Source: Anaerotignum neopropionicum
Lineage (GTDB): Bacteria > Bacillota > Clostridia > Lachnospirales > Anaerotignaceae
Assembly (NCBI RefSeq): GCF_001571775.1
Contig: NZ_LRVM01000003.1
Location: forward strand, 124,001-188,000
Direction: 5' to 3'
Length of the DNA: 64,000 nt
Shown: one piece after another, positions 17,552 to 26,799 of the stretch
Layout of the letters: each line of letters opens with the position of its first letter
Position numbering within the stretch: position 1 is the first letter of the stretch
Program-made: the position numbers and the translations under genes
Notes under the pieces: generated by a model
Told to the model about the DNA's origin: nothing
The model's input: only the letters and a program-made list of their open reading frames with translations
The model's database searches: none

Positions 17552-18019
17552 TCAATTTTGTATCCATTTTGCAAGTAATTCTTCTGCTTTTTCGCTATTT
17601 ATTTCATAAACAGAAATAATTTCACTCAGCACAATTTGTCTCGCCATGCCTAGCAGTCGACATTCAACGGAAGAAAGCTTTTTCTTTTTTTCCTGCTCAT
17701 ATAGCAGCTTTATCACTTTAGCCGCCTCTTCTAACTTTCCTGTCTTTAGTCGTCCAAAGTTTTCCTTATATCTTTGGTTCCAATTATTGGATATTGCAGG
17801 CTTACTTTTTCCAACCTGAATTATAGTTTCCTCCACTGCCATCTTTTCACCTGGAGCACGTATTCCTGATTTTTCAGCGCCATCCATTGGGATACGAATT
17901 CTTACGTTACCTGTTGGAATACGGATAATATAATACTCGCCATTGTCGGTCCCCTCGATATCTTCGATATATCCGGCTCCATGCATAGGATATATAATTT
18001 TTTGTCCTGTTTCAAACAT
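17552..18019 (-). CDS. carD: CarD-family transcriptional regulator
   Basis: The 155-residue protein begins MFETGQKIIYPMHGAGYIEDIE, the RNA polymerase-interacting (RID/Tudor-like) domain, followed by a helical DNA-binding half (GRLKTGKLEEAAKVIKLLYEQEKKKKLSSVECRLL). CarD proteins bind the polymerase beta subunit and stabilise open promoter complexes. AAAGGAGG lies upstream of the ATG. The gene order carD-yacL-ispD is typical of Clostridia and supports a small housekeeping operon. Confidence 0.95.
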   Translation of the reverse strand: MFETGQKIIYPMHGAGYIEDIEGTDNGEYYIIRIPTGNVRIRIPMDGAEKSGIRAPGEKMAVEETIIQVGKSKPAISNNWNQRYKENFGRLKTGKLEEAAKVIKLLYEQEKKKKLSSVECRLLGMARQIVLSEIISVYEINSEKAEELLAKWIQN

Positions 18020-18477
18020 ATATATTACCTCCTTTTTTCTAATTTTTCCCGAAAAAGGAGATTCTTATGCCAACCTGTGGACTTAATTATCATAAATCAT
18101 TTTTTCAAATTAATCTTTAAAATTCCCTGACAATTTCTTTAATTTTTGTGTACGTTTTTTAATGTTGCAGTTTTAGCTGCATGCAAGCAATTTCCGAATG
18201 TGTTTTCAGCATCTGGAAAATATAAGTCTATAATAATAATGTATCACGAATGTTTAAAAATAATTTTAATACCCTTGCATAAAACAAAAGTTAAAAATAA
18301 AAAAATTATTTATTTACGTTGCTGAAATGAACAAGAATATTGCCTCATATTTTTTGTAAAAACACGAATAATACACATAACATAGTTATTTAAACTACGT
18401 TACGTAATTTCTGTTGCATTTCGCTAATTTTTTTGCTATATTATGTATGAGGTAGTAATGTACCGAAGGAGGAAGCT
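18020..18477. other. Divergent intergenic region between carD and degV
   Basis: This AT-rich gap drives carD leftward and degV rightward. The degV promoter is clear (18414-18442). No clear promoter boxes were recognised for carD and no small gene is supported. Confidence 0.6.
18414..18442 (+). promoter_or_regulatory. SigA-type promoter of degV
   Basis: TTGCAT (18414-18419) and TATATT (18437-18442) are separated by 17 bases, 35 bases before the degV ATG. Confidence 0.75.
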
Positions 18478-19371
18478 ATGGCAGACTATCAAATTTTCAG
18501 CGACGGCGCCTGTGATATTGGCAAAGAAAGAGAAAAAGAATTCAATATTTCCCTCGTTCCTTTTTATGTTTCTTTAGATCACGAGAAATATCATAAGGAA
18601 ATCGAAGAAATTTCTTTAGACGAATATTATAAATTTATGACCGAGCAAAATGGTTTTCCGAAAACCTCTTTGCCCTCTGTTCAGGATTTTATTGACGCTT
18701 TTCGTCCTGTTTTACAAGAAGGAAAGGATATCATTTGTACCACAATTACACCCTCTTTAAGTAGTTCTGTTCAATCAGCCACAACCGCAAAAATGATGCT
18801 GGAGGAAGAATTTCCAAACGCAAAAATTTATGTCGTTAATTGTTGGCATATTACTGGATCCCAAACTTTAATATTGATGGAAATGGCTAAGATGAAGCGT
18901 GCTGGCAAAACAATTGATGAGGTTTTGGAATACGTGGAAAAAGCAAAAGTTGATGCACGCATTCATTTCATGGTTGGTGGGTTAAGTCATCTAGAAGTAG
19001 GTGGAAGAATTGGTAAAATTGCCGTTCTTTCCGGCAGCATTTTAAAAATCAAACCTCTTATTATACTTAAAGGGGGAGAAATTAGTGTTGGCGGTGCTGT
19101 AAGAAGCAGGAAAAAGGGTCTTATCAAATTGGCAGACATCTCAAAAGAGCATTTTAAAGCAACAGGAGAAAATCCTAAGGATTATGTAGGCTTTGTTGGC
19201 ACAACAAACGTTTGGGATGAAGTTCCTGAATTTGAAGCCGTGCTAAAAAAGGCTCTGCCGGAAATGGAATTTATTCCATCCTTTCAAATTGGTGCTACGG
19301 TTGCTTCTCACACCGGGCCCGGAACCATCGGCTTTTGTTTTGCAAAAAAATATCAAGCCTATCATTTATAA
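18478..19371 (+). CDS. DegV-family fatty-acid-binding protein
   Basis: The 297-residue protein starts near IFSDGACDIGKEREKE and contains CTTITPSLSSSVQSA and the C-terminal ASHTGPGTIGF, the signature of DegV/FakB proteins. These bind a fatty acid and present it to the kinase FakA for phosphorylation. AAGGAGG precedes the ATG. It has its own promoter and terminator. No fakA-like kinase is encoded in this window. Confidence 0.93.
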   Translation: MADYQIFSDGACDIGKEREKEFNISLVPFYVSLDHEKYHKEIEEISLDEYYKFMTEQNGFPKTSLPSVQDFIDAFRPVLQEGKDIICTTITPSLSSSVQSATTAKMMLEEEFPNAKIYVVNCWHITGSQTLILMEMAKMKRAGKTIDEVLEYVEKAKVDARIHFMVGGLSHLEVGGRIGKIAVLSGSILKIKPLIILKGGEISVGGAVRSRKKGLIKLADISKEHFKATGENPKDYVGFVGTTNVWDEVPEFEAVLKKALPEMEFIPSFQIGATVASHTGPGTIGFCFAKKYQAYHL

Positions 19372-19390
19372 ATTTAAAATAAGTATTTTA

Positions 19391-19430
19391 AACGGTAATC
19401 ATAACGATATGATTATCGTTTTTTTATTTT
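19391..19430 (+). terminator. Terminator of degV
   Basis: AACGGTAATCAT (19391-19402) pairs with ATGATTATCGTT (19409-19420), 11 of 12 positions, followed by a T-rich tract. Confidence 0.85.
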
Positions 19431-19503
19431 TAATAAAAATTACTTATTTCCACCTATGCTTCGTTACTATTGTCTGTATTTTTAGTAGGAGTTTTTTGCA
19501 AAA

Positions 19504-19535
19504 AAAACAGCAGCTTCCACAAAAACTGCTGTTTT
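19504..19535 (-). terminator. Terminator of alr
   Basis: AAAACAGCAG and CTGCTGTTTT form a 10-bp stem followed on the minus strand by a run of U. It faces the degV terminator, separating convergent genes. Confidence 0.8.
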
Positions 19536-19544
19536 AAGTCTTGC

Positions 19545-20738
19545 TTATTTATATTGATGCAAAACGTGGTCAACTACACCAATAACCTTACCATCTTGAA
19601 TAAACACACGAGGAACCCTTTTAGTTACAACGCAAGTAAGCTCATAGTTAATCGTTCCCAGCATATCTGCCAATTCTTCAATGGGCAAAACCTGATCTCC
19701 TTGATGGCCAAAAACAACGACTTCGTCCCCCATTTTTACATCGGGAATACCTGTTACATCCAGCATGAGCTGATCCATGCAAACACGGCCAACAACCGGA
19801 GCAAAATGTCCGTTTACCAGCATTCTAGCCCTGTTAGACAACAAGCGATTGTATCCGTCCGCATATCCAATAGGTACTGTTGCAATGACTCTATCCTTAT
19901 CCGCCGTATAGGTTCTGCCATAGGAAAGCTGAGAACCGGCTTTTACATGCTTAATCAGTCCAACTGTTGTTTTCAGTGTCATTAAAGGCTTAATATCAAT
20001 CATGCCTTCGCATTCGCCGGAAGGAAGCATTCCATAGGTAATAATACCGGAGCGGCACATACCCAGGTGTTTTTCGGGATACGCAATGGTTGTTGCACTA
20101 TTTGCACAATGAGGAATTCCAGTATCTACACCCGCATCCTTTAAAGCATTAACCATTTTGTTGAACCGGATAAACTGCATTTGCGTAAACTGAGGATTGT
20201 CCCCCTGATAAGCATCCGCAACTGCATGATGGGTAAAAATACCTGTAATGTGAATATTAGGCATTTTGCTTACTTCAATTAATTCCTTCAAAGATTCCTC
20301 AAAGTTTTCATCATCCGTTTGGAAGCCAACACGAGTCATGCCCGTGTCCAGCTTGACATGTACATCTACAATTACACCCGCCTTTTGTGCTTCATTCTGT
20401 AATGCCATCCCATAGTCCATCCCAATTAAGGCCTGTGTAATCTTATATTCATTCATTATGCTTACGGTTTCAACGGGAGTATAGCCTAAAACCAAAATCG
20501 GCTGAGTAATTCCTTCGTTACGCAAGCTTATACCTTCTTCAATATTGGAAACGCCGAACCAATCAAACCCTGCATCCTGTAAAGCCCGCGCCACATATCC
20601 ATCACCATGGCCATAAGCATCGGCCTTCACAATTCCCATTACCTTTTCGCCTTCTGCCAGTTTTGACTTGATGCTTTTGATATTATGCGCCAATGCATTC
20701 ATGTCAATTTCAGCCCAAGTTCTTCTGATAAAATCCAT
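19545..20738 (-). CDS. alr: Alanine racemase
   Basis: The 397-residue PLP enzyme interconverts L- and D-alanine for peptidoglycan. The PLP lysine lies in MGIVKADAYGHGDGYVA near residue 39, and the second catalytic region has MCMDQLMLDVTGIPDV. Length and both motifs match the Alr family. It is transcribed alone from a clear promoter at 20821-20849 and ends at a terminator facing degV. Confidence 0.97.
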   Translation of the reverse strand: MDFIRRTWAEIDMNALAHNIKSIKSKLAEGEKVMGIVKADAYGHGDGYVARALQDAGFDWFGVSNIEEGISLRNEGITQPILVLGYTPVETVSIMNEYKITQALIGMDYGMALQNEAQKAGVIVDVHVKLDTGMTRVGFQTDDENFEESLKELIEVSKMPNIHITGIFTHHAVADAYQGDNPQFTQMQFIRFNKMVNALKDAGVDTGIPHCANSATTIAYPEKHLGMCRSGIITYGMLPSGECEGMIDIKPLMTLKTTVGLIKHVKAGSQLSYGRTYTADKDRVIATVPIGYADGYNRLLSNRARMLVNGHFAPVVGRVCMDQLMLDVTGIPDVKMGDEVVVFGHQGDQVLPIEELADMLGTINYELTCVVTKRVPRVFIQDGKVIGVVDHVLHQYK

Positions 20739-20820
20739 TTTATTTCCCCCTCTGTTCTCTCTCCTAAATAATCAAAAACCCTTTATTTGATTACAGTTGC
20801 TTCCAATTAAAACCTCATTA

Positions 20821-20849
20821 ATTATAGTACAATTACCCAGAATAAGCAA
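20821..20849 (-). promoter_or_regulatory. SigA-type promoter of alr
   Basis: TTGCTT (20849-20844) and TATAAT (20826-20821) have a 17-base spacer. The -35 end overlaps a weak hairpin after the neighbouring oxidoreductase gene. Confidence 0.8.
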
Positions 20850-20882
20850 TAAACATCTTTATTTTTGTTTATTATTGCTAGT

Positions 20883-22796
20883 TCATGCCAAATAAACCCT
20901 TGTGAATAATTCATAAGCTGAATGCACTGCATCAGCCCCGTCTCCAACCTTTTCTGCATCACCAACTAAGGCATAGGACAGCCTCTCATCCATCAAAGGC
21001 ATGGTTAAATAACCAAATTCCCGCGCCGTAACCCCTGTTGCCAAAATGGCGGCATCTGCTTGCAAAAAATACTTTTGGCCACCAATAGAAACCAACACTT
21101 TTCCACCCTCCAAGCCGTCAACGTTGGTGTCTGACATGAATTGAACGCCTTTGGAACGCAAGCTTGAAATCAGCGGTCTTGACAGCGCTCCCAGCCCTTT
21201 GCCAAAAGCATCTTGGCTTTCAACAATTTTAATTCTTCTCTGGGCATCCATTTTCATGATATATGCTGCTGTTTCCAGCCCAACAAAGCCACCGCCAATA
21301 ATTACAATTTGTCCTTCCGAAGACTGGGGTGGAAGAGAAGCCTTCCCCGCCAAAACATCGTTTGCAAATATCCCTTTTTCCTCGCCATCCATCTTGGGTC
21401 TGACGGGCTGGCTGCCCGTTGCGATAACCGTAAAATAAGGCTTTTTCTCTATTAAAAATTCTTCAGAGCATTTTTGCCCCAACAAAACATTTACATTTAA
21501 ATTTTTTAACACCTCTTCCATATAGGCAATATATTCCCCCATTGCTTCCTTTTTAGGAGGTTTTGCCGCCAAATTTAATTGTCCACCCAAGGTTTTTTCC
21601 TCAGTAATCAATGTTGTCATAAAACCACGTTCTGCCGCTTTTTTCGCTGCTTCCATTCCGGCAGGACCGCCGCCAACCACCACAACCTCTTTTCTGGTTG
21701 CTATTTTTCTTCGCTGTTTTTCAAAATATTCATTCCCTGCCTCAGGATTAAAACCACAAATTACCTCCTGTCCCTTTAAAACTCTAGTAATGCAGCGGTT
21801 ACAGCCTTGGCAGGGTAAAAACCGCTCTTTTTTTTCCACACGATTTGAAAACTGGGGATCCGCCAAAAAAGCTCTTGCCGAGCCTACTAAGTCACACTGC
21901 TTTTCTGCCAGCAATCGTTCCGCCGTTTCACCATCGTGAATCCGATTACAAGCAATTACAGGCAAAGCAATATATTTTTTTAACACTCCGGCAAAAGGTG
22001 CATATGCCCCCTTTTCCACATGATAGGAAATCTGCTCCACGGGAGATTCATGCCAACCGCCTGTAACAGTAACACAGTCAATATATTCCTCTGCCAAGCG
22101 ACAGAAGGAAATCGTATCCTCTAGTCCATAGCCCCCGTCTACCATTTGTGCGCCGGAAACCTTAAGTAAAATAGGTAAATCTCCTACCCTTTCACGGACA
22201 GTCCGAATGACCTCAAGGGGAAAACCCATCCCCCCATGGGTTTCATATCCATAGTCGTCTTTCCGCTGGTTTGTAAGCGGCGACAAAAATTCCGATAATA
22301 AATACCCCGCCGACGCACTGATTTCAATTGCATCCACCCCTGCATTTTTACACAACTCCCCGGCAAATGCAAAATCCTCTTTTGTTCCTGCTAGCTCAGC
22401 CTCATCCATTTCCATAGGTTCTGCCTTATAAATTATAGAGGGAACGGCAGAAGGTGCAAGCAATGCCTTCGTCCCATGGCCCTTTTTGCTGTCATTTCGC
22501 CCACAATGAAAAAGCTGGACGATCAGCTTACAGTCATACTGGTGTAATTGATTGGCCAATTGCCTAAGGCTCTCCATTTCAAGAATTTTTCCTTGATGCA
22601 TTCCTCTTAGACTTCCCGCCTCATTTACAGCCAAAACCATCGTTACCGCAGCAGCACCGCCTTTGGCTCTTTCTTCATAAAACGAAATTTCCCTTTCACT
22701 AATTGTATTTCTCTGGGCATAGCCTGTATGCAAGGCCAGCATAATCCATCGGTTCTTCAGTTCCAAATTTCGAATTTTAAATGAAGAATATAGCAT
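20883..22796 (-). CDS. NADH:flavin oxidoreductase, old-yellow-enzyme/2-enoate reductase type
   Basis: The 637-residue protein is a two-part flavoprotein. Residues 1-330 form an FMN-binding TIM barrel of the old yellow enzyme type (MLALHTGYAQRNTISEREISFYE). A cysteine cluster follows (CQGCNRCITRVL with a fourth Cys in ICGFNPEAG), binding a 4Fe-4S centre. The C-terminal half is a pyridine nucleotide-disulfide-type FAD/NADH domain (VVVGGGPAGMEAAKKAAERG). Relatives include 2-enoate reductase, dienoyl-CoA reductase and BaiCD-type bile acid enzymes. The substrate cannot be assigned. It is not in an evident operon. Confidence 0.92.
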   Translation of the reverse strand: MLYSSFKIRNLELKNRWIMLALHTGYAQRNTISEREISFYEERAKGGAAAVTMVLAVNEAGSLRGMHQGKILEMESLRQLANQLHQYDCKLIVQLFHCGRNDSKKGHGTKALLAPSAVPSIIYKAEPMEMDEAELAGTKEDFAFAGELCKNAGVDAIEISASAGYLLSEFLSPLTNQRKDDYGYETHGGMGFPLEVIRTVRERVGDLPILLKVSGAQMVDGGYGLEDTISFCRLAEEYIDCVTVTGGWHESPVEQISYHVEKGAYAPFAGVLKKYIALPVIACNRIHDGETAERLLAEKQCDLVGSARAFLADPQFSNRVEKKERFLPCQGCNRCITRVLKGQEVICGFNPEAGNEYFEKQRRKIATRKEVVVVGGGPAGMEAAKKAAERGFMTTLITEEKTLGGQLNLAAKPPKKEAMGEYIAYMEEVLKNLNVNVLLGQKCSEEFLIEKKPYFTVIATGSQPVRPKMDGEEKGIFANDVLAGKASLPPQSSEGQIVIIGGGFVGLETAAYIMKMDAQRRIKIVESQDAFGKGLGALSRPLISSLRSKGVQFMSDTNVDGLEGGKVLVSIGGQKYFLQADAAILATGVTAREFGYLTMPLMDERLSYALVGDAEKVGDGADAVHSAYELFTRVYLA

Positions 22797-22919
22797 TAAA
22801 TCACTCCGTCCGTTTAAAATTTTGTTTTTTTAACTGTTTTATCATTATTTTTGTATAGATGCTTTTTAATCCATGATAGCTTCAACATATTGTAGGTTAA
22901 GTATACCATAAATAAAGAT

Positions 22920-22951
22920 GGGGTGTCATCGCTTTATCACAATGACACCCC
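22920..22951 (-). terminator. Terminator of queT
   Basis: GGGGTGTCAT and ATGACACCCC form a perfect 10-bp stem with a 12-base loop, followed on the minus strand by ATCTTTATTT. Confidence 0.75.
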
Positions 22952-22983
22952 AAGAAAACACTTCCCCAATTTATTTTTCAAGC

Positions 22984-23469
22984 TTATGCAAATTTCAAAC
23001 GAGCCATAAGCCCCGGATTTTTCATAATCTGGCGGAATAAAGCATATCCTACGCATGAAACCGCTAAAAATTCGCCAATAGCAACGGTAACCATGCCAAA
23101 AATCAAAGGACACTCTCCTAATAAATAAAGCTCCACTCCTATGAATGCATTACAGAAAACCGGCCATAAGCTGGCACCAAATAATGTTTTACTGTGTGTA
23201 ATACCCCAAAGAGCAGCTACCGTGCAGGCTGTTCCAAAAAAAACATCCATCATGCCAAAGGGGCTGAATAAATTTGCAATAAAGCAGCCTAAAATTAACC
23301 CCGGAACATACCGCCTGTCAATAAACGCCAAGAGCACCAAAACCTCAGAAATGCGCATCTGGATAAACCCAAACGACAAAGGTGCAATGGCAAGTGTCAT
23401 AACAACATAAACCGCTGCAATTAACGCTGTTACAACCAAAAATTTTGTTGATATCCTATTTTTTTCCAT
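22984..23469 (-). CDS. queT: Queuosine precursor transporter QueT
   Basis: The 161-residue hydrophobic protein has about five membrane helices and the QueT pattern (APLSFGFIQMRISEVLVLLAFIDRRYVPGLILGC, then IANLFSPFGMMDVFFGT). QueT is the substrate-specific (S) component of an ECF transporter importing preQ1 or related precursors of queuosine. A preQ1-I-like riboswitch lies immediately upstream, supporting the assignment. The tgt gene for queuosine insertion is also in this window (36822-37967), but no queuosine synthesis genes are. It should need a shared ECF module encoded elsewhere. Confidence 0.92.
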   Translation of the reverse strand: MEKNRISTKFLVVTALIAAVYVVMTLAIAPLSFGFIQMRISEVLVLLAFIDRRYVPGLILGCFIANLFSPFGMMDVFFGTACTVAALWGITHSKTLFGASLWPVFCNAFIGVELYLLGECPLIFGMVTVAIGEFLAVSCVGYALFRQIMKNPGLMARLKFA

Positions 23470-23475
23470 AAAAAA

Positions 23476-23538
23476 ACCCCCTGTTTTTTATTTACGAGAT
23501 GGTGGGACAGCTTAACCGTCCTTCGCAAGGAACATCTC
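23476..23538 (-). promoter_or_regulatory. Probable preQ1-I riboswitch controlling queT
   Basis: The leader has the preQ1-I layout: stem P1 GAGATG (23538-23533) with CATCTC (23501-23496), a GTTC entering the loop, then an A-rich strand AATAAAAAAC. The tail ACAG (23484-23481) can pair with CTGT in the loop to make the pseudoknot. An extra small hairpin (CCTTGCGAAGG) enlarges the loop relative to the minimal aptamer. The pseudoknot strand directly abuts the GGGGG Shine-Dalgarno of queT, suggesting translational repression when preQ1 binds. Confidence 0.7.
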
Positions 23539-23566
23539 ATAATATTAAATTAAATGTATCATAGGC

Positions 23567-23595
23567 ATTATACAGGGATTTCATTGAAAATGCAA
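23567..23595 (-). promoter_or_regulatory. SigA-type promoter of queT
   Basis: TTGCAT (23595-23590) and TATAAT (23572-23567) have a 17-base spacer. A 7-bp inverted repeat CAACTGA/TCAGTTG (23593-23611) overlaps the -35 box and may instead serve as the terminator of the upstream ABC operon. Confidence 0.75.
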
Positions 23596-23658
23596 CTGAT
23601 AATTTCAGTTGATACATTCACCAAAGTAAATTTTTTTTTTGTAATATGCTTGTTTTAT

Positions 23659-24405
23659 TTAAAATCCCATGCCTTGCAACCATTCAATCATATTTTTCTC
23701 TCTTGGCAAGCTATCTTCATCCTGATACTTGCCAAGGCGTAATTCAGCTTTCTTTTCCCCATCCTCCAAATAAATAATTCTGTCCGCCCTTGCCGCAACC
23801 CTTGCATCATGTGTAACAAGCATGACCGCAGTGCCTTCTCTGTTGATTTTATTAAAAAGCTCCATCACCTCTTTTGTGGCCGCCAAATTTAGGGCACCCG
23901 TTGGTTCGTCACAAAAAATAATGATTGGATTATTGATTAAAGCCCTGCATATTGCCGCCCTTTGAAGCTGTCCTCCAGAAACCTTTTTAATGTCATGGTT
24001 TGCAATTTCAAAAATACCCATTCGTTTCATTAATATCTCCCCTTGATTATTTAATTCCCTTGGCGATGCTTTCCCCAGCAGAAACCCCGGAAATATAATA
24101 TTGTCCCGAATGGATAAGTTTTTCAACAAATTTGCGCTTTGAAAAATAAATCCCATTTTTTCCAATCGTAAACAGCTTATTTCTTCTTCGGATAGTGCAG
24201 TGATTTCCCTTCCTTGAAAGAAAACATGACCACTTGTCGCTGTGTCCATGCCGCTGAAATTATATAAAAGGGTTGATTTTCCTGAGCCGGACTGCCCCAT
24301 AATCGCAACAAATTCTCCGTCTTCTATAGATAAAGAAATACTCTTCAACACCTCATTACCTTCATATTGTTTGCATACGTTTTTAGCTTGTAATATTGTT
24401 CCCAT
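23659..24405 (-). CDS. ABC transporter ATP-binding protein (MacB/LolD type)
   Basis: The 248-residue ATPase has Walker A GQSGSGKST, signature KVSGGQLQRAAICRAL and Walker B IIFCDEPTGALNLAATKEV, with the H-loop VTHDARVAARADR, typical of the MacB/LolD/BceA group. Together with the FtsX-type permease 16 bases upstream it should form an export or antibiotic-sensing ABC complex. It is the last gene of the TetR-controlled operon. Confidence 0.93.
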   Translation of the reverse strand: MGTILQAKNVCKQYEGNEVLKSISLSIEDGEFVAIMGQSGSGKSTLLYNFSGMDTATSGHVFFQGREITALSEEEISCLRLEKMGFIFQSANLLKNLSIRDNIIFPGFLLGKASPRELNNQGEILMKRMGIFEIANHDIKKVSGGQLQRAAICRALINNPIIIFCDEPTGALNLAATKEVMELFNKINREGTAVMLVTHDARVAARADRIIYLEDGEKKAELRLGKYQDEDSLPREKNMIEWLQGMGF

Positions 24406-24421
24406 GGCTTGCTCCTATCTT

Positions 24422-26773
24422 TTAATCGTTCAAGTGGCACAGTACGTTCATTTTATTTATTCTTTCGGTACTGATCCAACAAAAACTGCCCGCAAACACT
24501 AATAATATGAATGGCACCACAACCCACGAAATCACCGGATTTATGAAAAAATGAATTTTCTCTATTCCCAAGCCCATGATAGCGAAAAGAATACTCACCA
24601 AATAGTCCCCAAATAAGTTTGCGATAACTGCGCCACAAAAGATACCCATGCCAGCAGAAATTAAAATCTGATATAGCTCCTGTTTACGCAGTCTTTTTGT
24701 GGAAACTCCCATTGCCTTTTGTCGCGCAACCTGTGAAGCGCCTCTAGCCAGTCTTAGTTTCATAAAGAGGAAGATTACAAGTCCTGTAAGCCCCACGCCT
24801 ATTCCCATGGCCGCCCAAGCCGCAGAGCGTATTTGCTTTACCACACCGCCTAAAATTTGCGAAATAAATTCATCCATTTGTTCAACGGAATAACCATTAC
24901 CAAGGCTGTATCGCCAACCTTCCACCAACTGCTGCTTTTTTGCTGAATTCAAGATATCGACCATGAACGTATACTGCTCAGAGGTTGCCCCCATAAAAAG
25001 GACCGTTGCCTTTGCCGTCATACCACCGCTGGTTACATCCTGATATATTCCGGATATGGTAAATAAAAATTCTTGATTTTCTAAATAAACTGAAAGTGAA
25101 TCGCCCATATTTTTACCTAACTGTGCCGCCTCCAGCTTTGATAATGCAATCTCGTTTTCATTGGCTGGCGCATTTCCCTTTAAGTATTGCAGTCCAAAAC
25201 CCGCTGTCTTTCCCGAATCAATATGAATGCTTTCCCTTATTCCATGAGCATTTATGGCAAGCACTCTAACTCTTTGTAAATATTGATAACGAATGTTACT
25301 TTCTTTTTGCAAAAGCTTTTCTAACTTTTCAAACTTATGATCCAAATCATCCCCCGGTTCTATCTCAATTAAAACATCATGGACATCGCTGCCCATATAG
25401 GTAATAAATTCATCCGCTTCCATGGTGCTTACAATATTAATCGGAATAATGACAATACAAGAAACAAGGGTCATTACTAAAAGGACTAGGGTAAACCTTT
25501 GAAACTCCACTCTAACCTCATGTAGAGCCAACAAAAGCGTAGAGGGGATTTTTGAAGCCCTAAGCAAAACATTCCTAATTTTCTTTTCCCTTCCAATCCC
25601 CTGCCCACGAACCAATGCATCTACAACACTGATTTTTTTTAGCTTATTTAATGTGGCCTTACAATATTGAATTGTTATAAAATATACCAGAAAGCATCCA
25701 ATTCCCGCAAGTACGAACCCCTTCATGGATAAGGGCTGTACCCCAAAGGTTCTGTTCATATGCCCAGAAGTATAGCAAAAGCTTATTAGGGAAAGCAGGT
25801 AACCAAAAACAACACCAAATGCCATTAAAATTCTCATTTTTCCCAAATATAAGTTTGCAATGGCACTGCGAGGCAAGCCGATTGCCTTCATCGTGCCAAT
25901 TTCCGTTAATTCCTCCTCCATTGCTGTCAAAATGGTATATTTCATACAGAATAATGCAATTAAAATCAAAAGAATGCTTATAACAAGCAATATCATTACC
26001 ATCATAATATCCGTCATAGCACTCAGAAGAAAAATGATGGTATAGGTGACCCCTTGACCATTTTGGGGCAAAGCCGGTGTATACTGCTCATAGGCGGTCT
26101 GATAGTCTGCTGCCATGAAAGGATCTTTGAAATATGCTTCCAATAGATATTCCGTTTCGCCCACGATACCACGCAAAGCGTTAAAATCTTCATCACTGAG
26201 CAGAAATCTGGTTGATGAGCATAGTGTGGAATTCATTTGCCCATCATAAATATAACTTGCAACAATAAAATTTGCCGTAACGCCTTTGCTTTCCAGCAGG
26301 ATTGTATCCCCGATATCAATTGGATATTTTTCTAATAGTATGACAGGAACGCCGATTTCTCCTTTTTTCAGATGAACGGGTTCTCTTTTTTCATTCAGCA
26401 GCACGTCATACTGCTCATTTTGCTTTACCAAACCAATATCCAAACGACAATCTTCCAGTGTAAATCTCCTTAGGTTTTTAATCGTTAGTTCATCACCATA
26501 CACATCAATCATTTCTACGGCTTGCCAGTATGTAAGATTGGAGTATGCACAGTTAAATGCCTCTAACTCCTCTTGATCTATCATTCCCTTGTGCATCTGC
26601 AAAAAATGGGGCGGCCTGGCAGTTTCATACATCGTAGAAATCGACATGAATAATTGACTAATGGTAAGAATCACCGTGGCAACCAACCCAACGGATAATA
26701 GCATAAATAGCAGCAAAGCCAGGTTGTTTCCAGGGTTTTTTCTCATATCATTTTTAATTATTCTAAAAATCAT
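24422..26773 (-). CDS. FtsX-like ABC transporter permease
   Basis: The 783-residue protein carries an N-terminal membrane helix, a large extracytoplasmic domain, then groups of helices near residues 255-380 and 650-770 that match duplicated FtsX domains (EEELTEIGTMKAIGLPRSAIANLYLGKMR, repeated later as RLARGASQVARQKAMGVSTKRLRKQELYQ). It pairs with the ATPase gene downstream. Such permeases export antibiotics, peptides or lipids, or mediate resistance by target protection; the substrate is unknown. GGGAGAG precedes the ATG. It lies third in the TetR operon. Confidence 0.9.
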   Translation of the reverse strand: MIFRIIKNDMRKNPGNNLALLLFMLLSVGLVATVILTISQLFMSISTMYETARPPHFLQMHKGMIDQEELEAFNCAYSNLTYWQAVEMIDVYGDELTIKNLRRFTLEDCRLDIGLVKQNEQYDVLLNEKREPVHLKKGEIGVPVILLEKYPIDIGDTILLESKGVTANFIVASYIYDGQMNSTLCSSTRFLLSDEDFNALRGIVGETEYLLEAYFKDPFMAADYQTAYEQYTPALPQNGQGVTYTIIFLLSAMTDIMMVMILLVISILLILIALFCMKYTILTAMEEELTEIGTMKAIGLPRSAIANLYLGKMRILMAFGVVFGYLLSLISFCYTSGHMNRTFGVQPLSMKGFVLAGIGCFLVYFITIQYCKATLNKLKKISVVDALVRGQGIGREKKIRNVLLRASKIPSTLLLALHEVRVEFQRFTLVLLVMTLVSCIVIIPINIVSTMEADEFITYMGSDVHDVLIEIEPGDDLDHKFEKLEKLLQKESNIRYQYLQRVRVLAINAHGIRESIHIDSGKTAGFGLQYLKGNAPANENEIALSKLEAAQLGKNMGDSLSVYLENQEFLFTISGIYQDVTSGGMTAKATVLFMGATSEQYTFMVDILNSAKKQQLVEGWRYSLGNGYSVEQMDEFISQILGGVVKQIRSAAWAAMGIGVGLTGLVIFLFMKLRLARGASQVARQKAMGVSTKRLRKQELYQILISAGMGIFCGAVIANLFGDYLVSILFAIMGLGIEKIHFFINPVISWVVVPFILLVFAGSFCWISTERINKMNVLCHLND

Positions 26774-26799
26774 ATTTCTCTCCCTTCATCCACGAAAAT

